Assembly: GCA_947493945.1 (NCBI GenBank)
Contig: CANLSR010000001.1
Span: 62,001 to 126,000 of the forward strand
Length of the DNA stretch: 64,000 nt
Reading direction: 5' to 3'
From: an uncultured bacterium
GTDB taxonomy: Bacteria; Bacteroidota; Rhodothermia; Rhodothermales; Rubricoccaceae
In this document: piece after piece, positions 52,456 through 60,933 of the stretch
Position numbering within the stretch: position 1 is the first letter of the stretch
Layout: the number at the start of each line of letters is the position of its first letter
Position numbers and translations under genes: made by a program
The notes under the pieces: generated by a model
The model's input: only the letters and a program-made list of their open reading frames with translations
What the model was told of the DNA's origin: nothing
Database searches by the model: none

Positions 52456-53175
52456 ATGCTCCTCCGTCTCCGCAACGCCGCCGCCTCGATGGCCGAGCTG
52501 TCCCAGCGGCAGGACCGCGTGGCCAGCAACCTCGCCAACGCCAACACCACCGGCTACCTCCGCGACCGCGCCTTCGCGACGGCGCTCCGCGAGCGGATCG
52601 ACGCCGAGGGCTCACCCCAGAGCACGCGCGAGGCCGGCCAGGTCGCCGACGTCACCAGCGGCTCACTCGTCGAGACGGGCAACGCGCTCGACCTGGCCCT
52701 CGACGGCAACGGCTTCTTCGCCGTCCAGGGCGACGACGGCCGGACCCGCTACACCCGCGCCGGCTCGTTCGTGCTCGACGCCAGCGGCACGGTCCGCTCG
52801 CCCCAGGGCCACGCGCTCTTGCGCGACGACGGGGCGCCGCTCACGGTCCCGCCCTCGGGCGGCGCGCTGGCGGTCACGGCCAGCGGCGGGGTCACGGTCG
52901 GCGGCGCGGCGGTCGGGCGCATCCAGACCGTCGAGGTCGACGACCCGAGCCAGCTGGTGCGCCTCGACGGCGCCTCGTTCGACGCGGCCGGCGTGGCCGT
53001 GCAGCCCGGCGCGTCGCGCGTGCGCCAGGGCTTCCTCGCCGCCTCCAACGTCGACGCCGTGGGCGAGATGGTGGAATTGATCGCCCACGTCCGCCTGTTC
53101 GAGTCGCAGCAGAAGTCGCTCAAGACCACCGACGAGACGCTGAGCGCCGTCACCCGCGACCTCGGCACGTTCTAG
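52456..53175 (+). CDS. flgF: Flagellar basal-body rod protein FlgF
   Basis: A 239-residue proximal-rod protein. The N-terminal Flg_bb_rod motif is QRQDRVASNLANANTTGYLR (about residues 17-36), followed by SGSLVETGNALDLALDGNGF and FFAVQGDDGRTRYTRAGSF, the FlgF/FlgG core. The C-terminal domain is RQGFLAASNVDAVGEMVELI then HVRLFESQQKSLKTTDETL. It forms part of the rod that crosses the periplasm. It is first in the flgF-G-A-H-I-J-N-K-L run. Confidence 0.9.
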   Translation: MLLRLRNAAASMAELSQRQDRVASNLANANTTGYLRDRAFATALRERIDAEGSPQSTREAGQVADVTSGSLVETGNALDLALDGNGFFAVQGDDGRTRYTRAGSFVLDASGTVRSPQGHALLRDDGAPLTVPPSGGALAVTASGGVTVGGAAVGRIQTVEVDDPSQLVRLDGASFDAAGVAVQPGASRVRQGFLAASNVDAVGEMVELIAHVRLFESQQKSLKTTDETLSAVTRDLGTF

Positions 53176-53258
53176 ACGAGGAGTCCGGGATGAGGGATGA
53201 GCCACGTCGCCCCCTCGCCCCCACGTCCCTCACCCCCTATCCCGCACCCCTCCCAAAC

Positions 53259-54041
53259 ATGCTCCGCGCCCTCCGCACCGCCGCCCTCGGCATGAGCGCT
53301 CAACAGACGAGCGTCGACAACACGGCCAACAACCTGGCCAACGCCAACACGACCGGCTTCAAAAAGGCCCGCGTCGCCTTCCAGGACCTGCTCTACCAGC
53401 GCGTCCGCGCCGCGGGCGGCGAGGACGGGACGGCGCCGCCGGCGTCGCTCCAGATGGGCCACGGCGCCATCGCCGTCGCCACGGTGAGCACGTTTACCCA
53501 GGGCAGCCTGTCGGAGACCGGCAACGCGCTGGACCTAGCCGTCAACGGCTCCGGCTTCTTCGCGCTCCAGATGCCCGACGGGTCCCGGTCCTACACCCGC
53601 GACGGCGCGTTCACCCTGACGGCCGACGGCACGATGGTGACCCAGAGCGGGTTCGCGCTCGACCCCGGCATCGAGGTGCCGCCGGACGCGCTCGACGTCC
53701 AGGTCCAGGCCGACGGGACGGTCCGGGCGCGGCTGCCCGGCGAGCCGGAGCCGGTCGAGCTGGGCCAGATCGAGCTGGCGCGGTTCCAGAACCCGGCCGG
53801 GCTCCGCGCCTTGGGCGGCAACCTGTTCGTCCAGACCGACCGCAGCGGCGAGCCGGTCGTGGCGCCGCCCGGCGAGGACGGCCTGGGGACGGTCCAGCAG
53901 GGCTTCCTCGAAGCCTCCAACGTGGACGTGGTCCAGGAGATGGTGGACCTGATCGCGAGCCAGCGCGCCTACGAGCTGAACTCGAAGATGGTGCAGGCCG
54001 GCGAGGAGATGCTCCAGATCGCCAACGGCGTCAAGCGGTGA
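53259..54041 (+). CDS. flgG: Flagellar distal rod protein FlgG
   Basis: A 260-residue protein, the standard FlgG length. Motifs: MLRALRTAALGMSAQQTSVD, NTANNLANANTTGFKKARVA, FQDLLYQRVRAAGG, SETGNALDLAVNGSGFFALQ and the C-terminal LEASNVDVVQEMVDLIASQR AYELNSKMVQ region, which is diagnostic. It polymerises into the distal rod. The ATG at 53259 is used; the frame from 53190 adds an unlikely Pro-rich extension. The stop overlaps the GTG start of flgA (GTGA). Confidence 0.94.
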   Translation: MLRALRTAALGMSAQQTSVDNTANNLANANTTGFKKARVAFQDLLYQRVRAAGGEDGTAPPASLQMGHGAIAVATVSTFTQGSLSETGNALDLAVNGSGFFALQMPDGSRSYTRDGAFTLTADGTMVTQSGFALDPGIEVPPDALDVQVQADGTVRARLPGEPEPVELGQIELARFQNPAGLRALGGNLFVQTDRSGEPVVAPPGEDGLGTVQQGFLEASNVDVVQEMVDLIASQRAYELNSKMVQAGEEMLQIANGVKR

Positions 54042-55051
54042 CCCCGGCGCCCGCCCTGCTCGCCCTGCTGGCGGCCGCGCTCGTCGCGCCGCCGACCGCC
54101 CCGCCGCCGGCCGCCTCGCCGGGGGCGACCGCCAGCGTGGAAAGCCGGTTCGCGGACGGAGGTCTGCCCGCTCCGGGAGTCGGTGAGGCAAGGTGCCTAC
54201 GCGCGGCGGCCCTCTCCCGTGCCGTCGTCCCCGCGTACGCGGGGGCCCAGAGTGACGACCGTTGCCACCCGTTCGGGCGCGTCATCCCCAGGGAGAGAAC
54301 GACCTCGGCCACCGCGTCGACCCGGCGCTCATACCGCCCGAGCCCTGGATTCCCGCGTTCGCGGGGACGACGTCTGGTGAGAGCGGAGAACGACGCCTCC
54401 TGCCAGCTCCCTCAGACTGAGCCCCGTGGCCAGACGCCCTCCAGGTCCGAGGCGGATGTGACCGCCGCAGCGCAGGCCGCGCTCGCCGGCGTCTGGGCCG
54501 ACGCCGAGGTCCAGGTCGTGCGCCTGAGCGGAGGCGCCGCCGACGCCGCGCCGCCGCTCCGCGTCCAGTTCGACGACGACGCCCCGCGCGGCCGCGTCTC
54601 GGCCCGGGTGCTGACCCAGACCGCCAGCGGCTGGGAGCCTGCCGGCTGGGTCTTTTTGGAGGTCGTCGTCTACGAACCCGCCGCCGTCCTCGCCGCCGGC
54701 GTGGCCCGGGGCGAGAGCCTCGACGGCGCCCTGCGGCTAGAGCGCGTCGACATCACGCGGCTCGACGCCGCGCTCACGCCCGACCAGCTGGCGGGCTGGG
54801 TCGCGCGGCGCACGCTCGACGCCGGGACCGTCGTGACGGCCCGGCTGGCGGAAGCACCGCCAGCGGTTCAGAGACGCGAGCCGCTCCGCGTGCGCTACGG
54901 CCGGGGCGCGGTCCGCGTGGTGCTCGACTGCGTGGCGCGCGAGCGCGGCGCCGTCGGCGAGACCGTCCGGGCGACGTGCCCCGACACCCGCTCCAGCTAC
55001 CGCGTCCGCCTGACCGCGCCCGGCGAGGGCGACTGGGCCGGCACCCTCTGA
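54038..55051 (+). CDS. flgA: Flagella P-ring chaperone FlgA with an in-frame repeat insertion
   Basis: A 337-residue exported protein. The signal peptide is MTPAPALLALLAAALVAPPT. The FlgA/SAF region is from about residue 140 onward: DVTAAAQAALAGVWADAEVQ, then VARGESLDGALRLERVDITR, LAGWVARRTLDAGTVVTARL and ERGAVGETVRATCPDTRSSY. FlgA chaperones P-ring assembly by FlgI. Residues about 40-138 do not look like FlgA: they read low-complexity sequence (VVPAYAGAQSDD, PSPGFPRSRGRRLV) that is a translation of REP-like palindromes at 54223-54259 and 54343-54375. The frame stays open, so the protein may simply carry a linker. GTG start overlapping flgG by 4 bp. Usual FlgA is about 220-240 residues, which matches this protein without the insert. 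Confidence 0.8.
   Translation: MTPAPALLALLAAALVAPPTAPPPAASPGATASVESRFADGGLPAPGVGEARCLRAAALSRAVVPAYAGAQSDDRCHPFGRVIPRERTTSATASTRRSYRPSPGFPRSRGRRLVRAENDASCQLPQTEPRGQTPSRSEADVTAAAQAALAGVWADAEVQVVRLSGGAADAAPPLRVQFDDDAPRGRVSARVLTQTASGWEPAGWVFLEVVVYEPAAVLAAGVARGESLDGALRLERVDITRLDAALTPDQLAGWVARRTLDAGTVVTARLAEAPPAVQRREPLRVRYGRGAVRVVLDCVARERGAVGETVRATCPDTRSSYRVRLTAPGEGDWAGTL
54223..54259. repeat. REP-like palindrome inside flgA, copy A
   Basis: GTCGTCCCCGCGTACGCGGG plus GGCCCAGAGTGACGAC: a CCCCGCGTACGCGGGG palindrome flanked by sequence typical of bacterial REP-like elements. It is translated as VVPAYAGAQSDD in flgA. Confidence 0.65.
54343..54375. repeat. REP-like palindrome inside flgA, copy B
   Basis: This 33-bp element (CCCTGGATTCCCGCGTTCGC and the following 13 bases) is identical at 32 of 33 positions to 60562-60594 upstream of flagellin. 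It is translated as PGFPRSRGRRL within flgA. Confidence 0.75.
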
Positions 55052-55096
55052 CGGGACCTCGGAAAGTCCCGCCCCGCTCTCTCCCCTTCCCAACCG

Positions 55097-55705
55097 ATGC
55101 TCCGCCTCCTCCTGCTGCTCACGCTCGCCGCCCCCGCGTGGGCGCAGACCGAGCTCCCCGTCGACGTCCCGCCCACCCCGCGCCGCGTCGCGTCGCTCTA
55201 CGCCGACGTGCGCGCCTACCAGGCCGGCGACCTGCTGACGGTCCTGCTCGTCGAGCGGACGTCGGCGCGGCGGGCCTCGCGGAGTCAGGCCTCACGGAGC
55301 GCCCAGGTCGCGGGCAGCGGCTCGTCCTCGATGGGCGGCTTTTTCGGCGTCGACGCCCAGTTCGGCGGCCAGCGCGACGCGGACAGCCAGACGGTCCAGA
55401 GCGACCTGCTGGCGGGCACCATCACCGCGCGCGTGGTGTCGGTGGACCCGGCCGGCAACCTGGTGATCGAGGGCGAGCGGCGGCTCGACGTGGACGGCGC
55501 CGTCCACCTGATGAGCGTGAGCGGGTTGGTTCGCCCGGCGGACGTGAGCACGGCCAACACGGTCCTGTCGCACCAGATCGCGGGGGCCGACGTGTCCTAC
55601 CGCCAGGAGGGCGGCGGCTCCAAGTTTACGCGCCCCAGCTTCCTGACGATGGTCGGGACGGCGGCCGTGCTGATCGGCGCGGTCGTGTTCGGGGCGTCCC
55701 GATGA
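55097..55705 (+). CDS. flgH: Flagellar L-ring protein FlgH (no lipobox)
   Basis: A 202-residue protein. The core motifs are SLYADVRAYQAGDLLTVLLV, then MGGFFGVDAQFGGQRD, LLAGTITARVVSVDPAGNLV, IEGERRLDVDGAVHLMSVSG and LVRPADVSTANTVLSHQIAG, all characteristic of FlgH, which forms the outer-membrane L-ring. The signal peptide MLRLLLLLTLAAPAWAQTEL ends in AWAQ and has no Cys, whereas FlgH is normally a lipoprotein. Its stop overlaps an in-frame ATG of flgI (ATGA). Confidence 0.9.
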   Translation: MLRLLLLLTLAAPAWAQTELPVDVPPTPRRVASLYADVRAYQAGDLLTVLLVERTSARRASRSQASRSAQVAGSGSSSMGGFFGVDAQFGGQRDADSQTVQSDLLAGTITARVVSVDPAGNLVIEGERRLDVDGAVHLMSVSGLVRPADVSTANTVLSHQIAGADVSYRQEGGGSKFTRPSFLTMVGTAAVLIGAVVFGASR

Positions 55706-55737
55706 CGGCCGGCCTCCCCACTCGCTCAGGCACTCGC

Positions 55738-56883
55738 ATGACGGTTTACCAGACATCCACACGACGCGCGTGGGCCCGCCCCGTCGTCGTCGCCGTGCTG
55801 CTGGCGCTCGCCGCCAGCGGCGCGGCGCAGGCCCAGGGCTCGTCGCGCATCAAGGAGCTCGTGGTGCCGGCCGGCGTGGCGCCGGTCCAGCTGCTCGGCT
55901 ACGGCATCGTGGTCGGGCTCGACCGCACCGGCGACCGCGCGCGCGGGCGGACGGGCTCGCCGTACACCGTCCAGAGCATCGCCAACATGCTGCAGCGGTT
56001 CGGCGTCGCCGTGGACCCGCAGTACCTCGGCTCGCGCAACGCGGCGGCCGTGATGGTGACGGCCACGCTCGACCCGTTCGCGGGGCCGGGCTCGGCCGTC
56101 GACGTGACCGTGGCCTCGCTGGGCGACGCGCGCTCGCTCGCCGGCGGCGTGCTGCTCCAGACGCCGCTCCAGGACATGGCCTCGGACGGCGACGTGTACG
56201 CGATGGCCCAGGGGCCCGTCCTGACGGGCACGCTGCTGGCCTCGGCCGCGGGCACCTCCACGCGGACCGGCCCGACCAACACCGGCCGCGTGCCCGGCGG
56301 CGGCGCCGTCGTCCGGGGCTCCGACGCGGCGCTGCCCACCGGCCCGCTGGACCTGGTGCTGCGCCGCCCCGACTACACCAACGCCGCGGCCGTGGCCGAG
56401 GCCGTCAACTCGGCGTTCGGCGGGTCGGCGACCGTCGTGCACCCGGGCCTGGTCCGGGTCACGGTGCCGGCCGACGCCGGCGGGCCGGCCGGGCTGATGG
56501 CGGCCCTGGAGGGCGTCCGCGTCGACGTCGACGCGCCGGCGCGCGTGGTCGTCAACGAGCGGACGGGGACGGTCGTGGCCGGCGGCGACGTGACCATCGG
56601 CGAGGTCATGATCACGTACGGCGCGCTCACGATCTCGACGGCCGTCGACCCGGTCGTGTCCCAGCCCAACGCGTTCGCCGGCGGCGAGACGGCGCGCGAG
56701 CGCGTGGGCTCGGCCGCCATCGACCAGGGGCTGGTGACGTCGGTCGTGCTCCGGCCCAACACCGACGTCGCCGAACTGGCGGCCGCGCTCAACGAGCTCG
56801 GGCTGACGGCGCGCGACGTGATCTCCGTGTTCCAGGCCATCGACCGCGCCGGCGCGCTCCAGGGCGAGCTGGTGGTGCTGTAG
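55738..56883 (+). CDS. flgI: Flagellar P-ring protein FlgI
   Basis: A 381-residue periplasmic protein. The signal peptide is RPVVVAVLLALAASGAAQAQ, then the FlgI hallmark SSRIKELVVPAGVAPVQLLG, YGIVVGLDRTGDRARG, SIANMLQRFGVAVDP, RNAAAVMVTATLDPFAGPGS and DVTVASLGDARSLAGGVLLQ. It polymerises into the P-ring around the rod with help from FlgA. The ATG at 55738 is listed because it puts the signal peptide near the start; the ATG at 55702 overlapping the flgH stop is a coupled alternative that adds 12 residues. Confidence 0.93.
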   Translation: MTVYQTSTRRAWARPVVVAVLLALAASGAAQAQGSSRIKELVVPAGVAPVQLLGYGIVVGLDRTGDRARGRTGSPYTVQSIANMLQRFGVAVDPQYLGSRNAAAVMVTATLDPFAGPGSAVDVTVASLGDARSLAGGVLLQTPLQDMASDGDVYAMAQGPVLTGTLLASAAGTSTRTGPTNTGRVPGGGAVVRGSDAALPTGPLDLVLRRPDYTNAAAVAEAVNSAFGGSATVVHPGLVRVTVPADAGGPAGLMAALEGVRVDVDAPARVVVNERTGTVVAGGDVTIGEVMITYGALTISTAVDPVVSQPNAFAGGETARERVGSAAIDQGLVTSVVLRPNTDVAELAAALNELGLTARDVISVFQAIDRAGALQGELVVL

Positions 56884-56947
56884 CGGAGCGACCGCACGCG
56901 CCCTCCAGTCACGCGACACGAACCCTCCCGTTCCAGAACGCATCGCC

Positions 56948-57454
56948 ATGACCCCCATCGGCTCCCCCACGACCCCCGCCCGCGCGGCGACCGCCAGCCC
57001 CGCGGGCGCGCCCGACCGGCCGGCCGACTCGCCGGAGGCGGCGGCCCGCCAGTTCGAGTCCGTCCTGGTCCGCCAGTTCGTCGAGGTCATGACCAAGGAC
57101 CTGTTCGACGGCGGGGCCGAGGGCGGGATGGCCGGCCAGGCCGACCTCCAGCGCGACACGCTGACCGACACGCTGACCGACCACCTGGTCGAGAGCGGCA
57201 CGTTCGGCGTGGCCGACCTGATGATCGCCCAGTGGCGGCGCTCCGGGCGCCTGCCCGCCGAGCCCGCCGCCGACGCGCTGGCGGCCGGGCCCGACGCGGC
57301 CGAAACCGGCGTGGCCGGGCCCAGCGCGGCCGAGCCCACCCGGCCGGCCGCTGGCGCCGCCCGCCGGCCGGCGGCGCGGCCGATGACGATGGACGACGCG
57401 CTCCGATTGTACGCCCCGGCTCAAGGCCGGCCCGTTTCCGACGATCACCCCTGA
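56948..57454 (+). CDS. flgJ: FlgJ-type rod-binding protein without muramidase domain
   Basis: A 168-residue protein containing only the rod-binding domain. AARQFESVLVRQFVEVMTKD and DTLTDTLTDHLVESGTFGVA then DLMIAQW match the FlgJ N-terminal domain, including the conserved (F/M)ExxL-type start. The peptidoglycan hydrolase half of enterobacterial FlgJ is missing, as in many non-proteobacterial species, so another lytic enzyme must open the wall. The C-terminal 60 residues are Ala/Pro-rich and probably disordered. Confidence 0.85.
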   Translation: MTPIGSPTTPARAATASPAGAPDRPADSPEAAARQFESVLVRQFVEVMTKDLFDGGAEGGMAGQADLQRDTLTDTLTDHLVESGTFGVADLMIAQWRRSGRLPAEPAADALAAGPDAAETGVAGPSAAEPTRPAAGAARRPAARPMTMDDALRLYAPAQGRPVSDDHP

Positions 57455-57465
57455 GACCCGCCCCC

Positions 57466-57870
57466 ATGACCCACCTCTACACCCCCGAGTGCGAGTCCCT
57501 CGCGGCCGTCGCCGCCGGAGCTCGGTCCCAGCTCGCCGCCCTCCGGGACGGCGAGCCGCACACGTTCGAGGCCGCCGCCGCCCAGACCCTCGACGCCGTT
57601 GCCGACCTCGACCGGCGCCGCCAGGCGCGGACCCGCCGCACGGACGCCTCGGCCTCGGCCCAAGACCGCGACGGGCTCCAGGCCGCCGCGCTCGACGCCC
57701 GCCAGGCGTGCGACGAACTGACGTTCGCCCTGGAGCACGCCGCCTCGCTAGGCCGTGACCTGATCGGCGCGTGGCAGCAGATGTCGACGCCGACCACCGC
57801 CCAGGTCTACACCGCGCGCGGGGCCGTCGGGCCGGCCGCGGCGGCGGGGCGCCTCCACCACACCGGATAA
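57466..57870 (+). CDS. FlgN-like chaperone (putative)
   Basis: A 134-residue helical protein encoded between flgJ and flgK, where FlgN is usually found. It has long heptad-like helices (LAAVAAGARSQLAALRDGEP, LQAAALDARQACDELTFALE) and a central Arg-rich loop. FlgN chaperones FlgK and FlgL before export. Sequence similarity is not visible by eye, so the call rests on position, size and helical pattern. It ends five bases before the flgK ATG. Confidence 0.6.
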   Translation: MTHLYTPECESLAAVAAGARSQLAALRDGEPHTFEAAAAQTLDAVADLDRRRQARTRRTDASASAQDRDGLQAAALDARQACDELTFALEHAASLGRDLIGAWQQMSTPTTAQVYTARGAVGPAAAAGRLHHTG

Positions 57871-57874
57871 TCCC

Positions 57875-59233
57875 ATGAGCTTGAACAGCCTGTTCAGTAC
57901 CGCCCGCGCCTCCCTCCTGGCCAGCCAGGCCGCGACCCAGGCGACGAGCCAGAACGTCGCCAACGTCGAGACGCCGGGCTACTCGCGCCGGACCGTCGCG
58001 CTCCGGTCGCTGCCGGCGACGCGGGGCGGGATCGTGGTCCACTCGACGCCGAGCGCGGGCGCCGGCGTGGGCGTCGAGTCGTTCGACCGCTCGCGGAGCG
58101 CGATCCTGGACGCGGCCGCGCGCCGGGGCCAGGCCGGGTCGAGCGGCGCCGGCGAGGGCGCCGTGCTGCTGGCGGGCCTGGAGAGCCAACTGACGGCCGA
58201 CGGCGGCGACCAGCTCCTGGGCGCCGTCGGCCAGTTTTTCGACGCCTGGGGTGACCTGGCCAGCGCGCCCTCCGACGGCGGCACGCGCGACGCGCTGCTC
58301 GCCAAGGCGAGCCACCTGGCCCAGACCCTGGGCTCGGCCGACGAGCGGCTCCAGCAGTACGGGTCGGCGGTCCAGAACGAGCTGGCGGACACCGTCGGCC
58401 GCGCCAACACCATTTTTGCCGAGGTCGCTGGGCTCAACAAGAGCATCCAGTCGGCTCAGTCGCAGGGCGCCAACAACGCCGACGCGCTCGACCGCCGCGA
58501 CCTGCTGCTTGACGAGCTGGCCGGGCTGGCCCCGATCGACGTCCGCGCCCAGCCCAACGGCGGCGTCACGGTCTCGATCCACGGCCTGGTGGCGGTCCAG
58601 GACAGCGAGGCGCGCCCGCTCCAGCTGGCGCTGCCGCCCGCCGCGCCCTCGCCGTCCGTCTCCGCCAGCGGGGCGCCGGGGCCGCTGCGCCTGGACGCGC
58701 TCGAAGGCGGCGCCCTCGGCGCCCAGCTCCACCTGCTCAACACCGCCCTGCCCGACGCCCGGACGTCGCTGGACGCGCTCGCCGCCGACGTGGTCACGCG
58801 CGTCAACGCGGCGCACACGGCCGGCGAAGGGCTGGACGGCGTCTCGGGCCGCTCGTTTTTCGACCCGGCCGGCGTGACGGCCTCGTCGATGGCGCTCAGC
58901 ACAGACGTCGCCAACCCCGACCACGTCGCGGCCGGCAACGGAGGTCCGGGCGACAGCCGAGTCGCGACCGCCATCTCGGGACTGGCGGAGAGCGCCAACG
59001 GCGCGACCACCGGGCTCCTCGCCCGCATCGGCGCCGAGGTGCGGACGGCGGCGGCGGCCTCCGAGGGGAACGCGGCGGTCACGGCCTACGCCGAGGCACT
59101 GCGCGACGGCGTTTCCCGGGTGTCGCTGGACGAGGAGATGACCAACCTAATCCGCTACCAGCAGGCCTACGCCGCCTCCGCGCGCGTGCTCCAGACCGCC
59201 GAGTCGCTGTTCGACACGCTGCTCACGATCTAA
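57875..59233 (+). CDS. flgK: Flagellar hook-associated protein FlgK (HAP1)
   Basis: A 452-residue protein. The N-terminus MSLNSLFSTARASLLASQAA then QNVANVETPGYSRRTVAL is the FlgK/rod motif. The long helical D1 region contains QYGSAVQNELADTVGRANTI and NADALDRRDLLLDELAGLAP, and the C-terminus is SLDEEMTNLIRYQQAYAASA then RVLQTAESLFDTLL, a diagnostic HAP1 ending. It joins hook and filament. It is somewhat shorter than the E. coli protein (547 residues), through a smaller middle domain. Confidence 0.93.
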   Translation: MSLNSLFSTARASLLASQAATQATSQNVANVETPGYSRRTVALRSLPATRGGIVVHSTPSAGAGVGVESFDRSRSAILDAAARRGQAGSSGAGEGAVLLAGLESQLTADGGDQLLGAVGQFFDAWGDLASAPSDGGTRDALLAKASHLAQTLGSADERLQQYGSAVQNELADTVGRANTIFAEVAGLNKSIQSAQSQGANNADALDRRDLLLDELAGLAPIDVRAQPNGGVTVSIHGLVAVQDSEARPLQLALPPAAPSPSVSASGAPGPLRLDALEGGALGAQLHLLNTALPDARTSLDALAADVVTRVNAAHTAGEGLDGVSGRSFFDPAGVTASSMALSTDVANPDHVAAGNGGPGDSRVATAISGLAESANGATTGLLARIGAEVRTAAAASEGNAAVTAYAEALRDGVSRVSLDEEMTNLIRYQQAYAASARVLQTAESLFDTLLTI

Positions 59234-59339
59234 CAGAAGGCGCGTTACGTGATGCGCATTGAGTGTCCAAAACCCGGAACACGCATCCCGAAACACCAGC
59301 GCATCCACCCGCCCCTGGTCCTCTAAAGCCGCACCCGCC

Positions 59340-60227
59340 ATGCCCCGCCCCATCCAGACCGCCCTGACCCGCGCCGTCGCCCACGGCACCGCCGACCGCA
59401 CGCTGACCCGCGTCCGCGCCCAGTCGGACAAGCTCAACGGGCAGCTGGCGACCGGCTTCCGCGTCCAGCAGCCGTCCGACGACCCGGCGGGCTACGCCCG
59501 GGCCAAAGACCTCGGCCGGCTCCAGGACCGCCTGACGCAGTACAACCGCGGCATCGACGCGGCCCAGCTGTGGACCGACCGGACGCAGACCGAGCTCGAC
59601 GCGCTAGCGGAGCTGTTCACCGGCGCCTACGAGTCCGGCCTGCGCGCGGCCAACGGCGTCCTGGACGGTGAGGCGCTGGCGCGCGACGTGGAGTCGGCCC
59701 GGAGGGAGACCATCGCGCGGCTCAACACGACCAGCGGCGGCGAGTACCTGTTTGCCGGCAACCAGACGGCCACGGCGCCCATCGACGCGGCCGGCGCGGT
59801 CGCCCCAGCCGACTTCAGCGGCGTCCGCCAGCGGGAGGTGGCACCGGGCATCACGCTCGACATCAACACGGTCGGCGCGCTGGAGGTCGACGGCGCCTCG
59901 GCGCCCGACCGGCTCCAGGCCTTGGCCGACGCCATCCGCTCGGGCGACCAGACGGCCATGCGCGACGCCCTGGGCAGCGTCCAGGCCGGCATCGACCACT
60001 ACGGCCGCTTGGGTGGGCAGAGCGGGTCCGTGTCTCGGCAGCTGGCCAGCGCCCGCTCTGCCAATGAAGCCCAGGACATGGTCGTGGGCGAGCACCGGGC
60101 CGCCATCGAGGAGATCGACCTGGCCGAGGTGCTCAGCGCGAACCAGCGCCAGCAGACGGCGCTGGAGGCCGCGCTCCGCGCCACGGCGACCTCAGTCCAG
60201 ACCTCGATCCTGAACTACCTCCAGTAA
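59340..60227 (+). CDS. flgL: Flagellar hook-associated protein FlgL (HAP3)
   Basis: A 295-residue flagellin-family protein. The N-terminal helix is LTRVRAQSDKLNGQLATGFR then VQQPSDDPAGYARAKDLGRL (the 'PSDDP' motif common to FlgL), and the central GGEYLFAGNQTATAPID is diagnostic. The C-terminal helix ends LRATATSVQTSILNYLQ. It forms the second hook-filament junction ring. ATG at 59340; the frame from 59259 is rejected. A terminator lies 57 bp after the stop. Confidence 0.9.
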   Translation: MPRPIQTALTRAVAHGTADRTLTRVRAQSDKLNGQLATGFRVQQPSDDPAGYARAKDLGRLQDRLTQYNRGIDAAQLWTDRTQTELDALAELFTGAYESGLRAANGVLDGEALARDVESARRETIARLNTTSGGEYLFAGNQTATAPIDAAGAVAPADFSGVRQREVAPGITLDINTVGALEVDGASAPDRLQALADAIRSGDQTAMRDALGSVQAGIDHYGRLGGQSGSVSRQLASARSANEAQDMVVGEHRAAIEEIDLAEVLSANQRQQTALEAALRATATSVQTSILNYLQ

Positions 60228-60283
60228 CCGCCGACGGCCTCCGCCAGCCGCTGGCGGTCGTGGCCGGCGGGATGGACGAGCGA

Positions 60284-60321
60284 CGGCGCGCCAGGGTGAC
60301 TACGCCCGGCGCGCCGTTTTT
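60284..60321 (+). terminator. Intrinsic terminator after flgL
   Basis: Exact 9-bp inverted repeats at 60284-60292 and 60308-60316 with a 15-nt loop, immediately followed by TTTTT (60317-60321). It should end the flg operon transcript. Confidence 0.85.
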
Positions 60322-60403
60322 GGGTTGAGGAGGTATACGCATTCAAGGGCCTGGTGTCAGGCTCTCACAGCCTCGGCTCTCCCGGTCCGCTTCCCTCCTC
60401 CAC

Positions 60404-60450
60404 CCCGTCGTTCCCGCGACCACGGAGTGACAGCGCAGCCAATCCAGAGT
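60404..60450 (+). repeat. 47-bp inverted repeat, left copy
   Basis: CCCGTCGTTCCCGCGACCAC through AATCCAGAGT is the exact reverse complement of 60736-60782. The two arms enclose 285 bp upstream of flagellin. Each begins with a CGTCGTTCCCGCG half-site of the REP-like family also seen at 60562 and in flgA. Confidence 0.9.
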
Positions 60451-60561
60451 AGCGACTCCGAGGCCAGGGCGACCGAGACACCTCAGCGAGGGACACCGCC
60501 AGCGGGTGGAGACGTCCCTCTGTCCGCCGCGCTGGCGGTTGGCCCCGAGCCCTTCCCCACA

Positions 60562-60594
60562 CCCTGGATTCCCGCGTTCGCGGGAACGACGTCT
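60562..60594. repeat. REP-like palindrome upstream of flagellin
   Basis: CCCTGGATTCCCGCGTTCGC and the following 13 bases contain the palindrome TTCCCGCGTTCGCGGGAA. It matches 54343-54375 in flgA at 32 of 33 positions. A further weaker relative lies at about 60628-60655. Confidence 0.8.
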
Positions 60595-60735
60595 AGTGGA
60601 AAAGGAGGGCGATACCTACCCCTGTCCGCGGAGGCGGGGACCCATGCGGTGTGCCGTGGGACCATCCGAACCGGCTCCGACCAGCCACGTCCGTCCCCTG
60701 GGAGTGGGCGGTTGCCGGCGGCTCCGGCAGCCGCC

Positions 60736-60782
60736 ACTCTGGATTGGCTGCGCTGTCACTCCGTGGTCGCGGGAACGACGGG
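60736..60782 (-). repeat. 47-bp inverted repeat, right copy
   Basis: Exact reverse complement of 60404-60450. Between the arms lies the palindrome at 60562-60594 and several CCGCTGGCGG-type motifs. No ORF of the region shows coding character, so this is an extragenic repeat cluster. Confidence 0.9.
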
Positions 60783-60933
60783 ATTTATGTGGACGGACTC
60801 TGAGCGCACTCCCGACCGGGGCCGCCAGCGGCTGGCGGAGGCCGTCGCCAGCGGTCAGGGCGGTGCCGTGGGAATGGGGGCGTTCCCGCTGGGCAGAGTG
60901 AACAAAAAAGGTGGGCTGGAGACAGGTGCCGGG

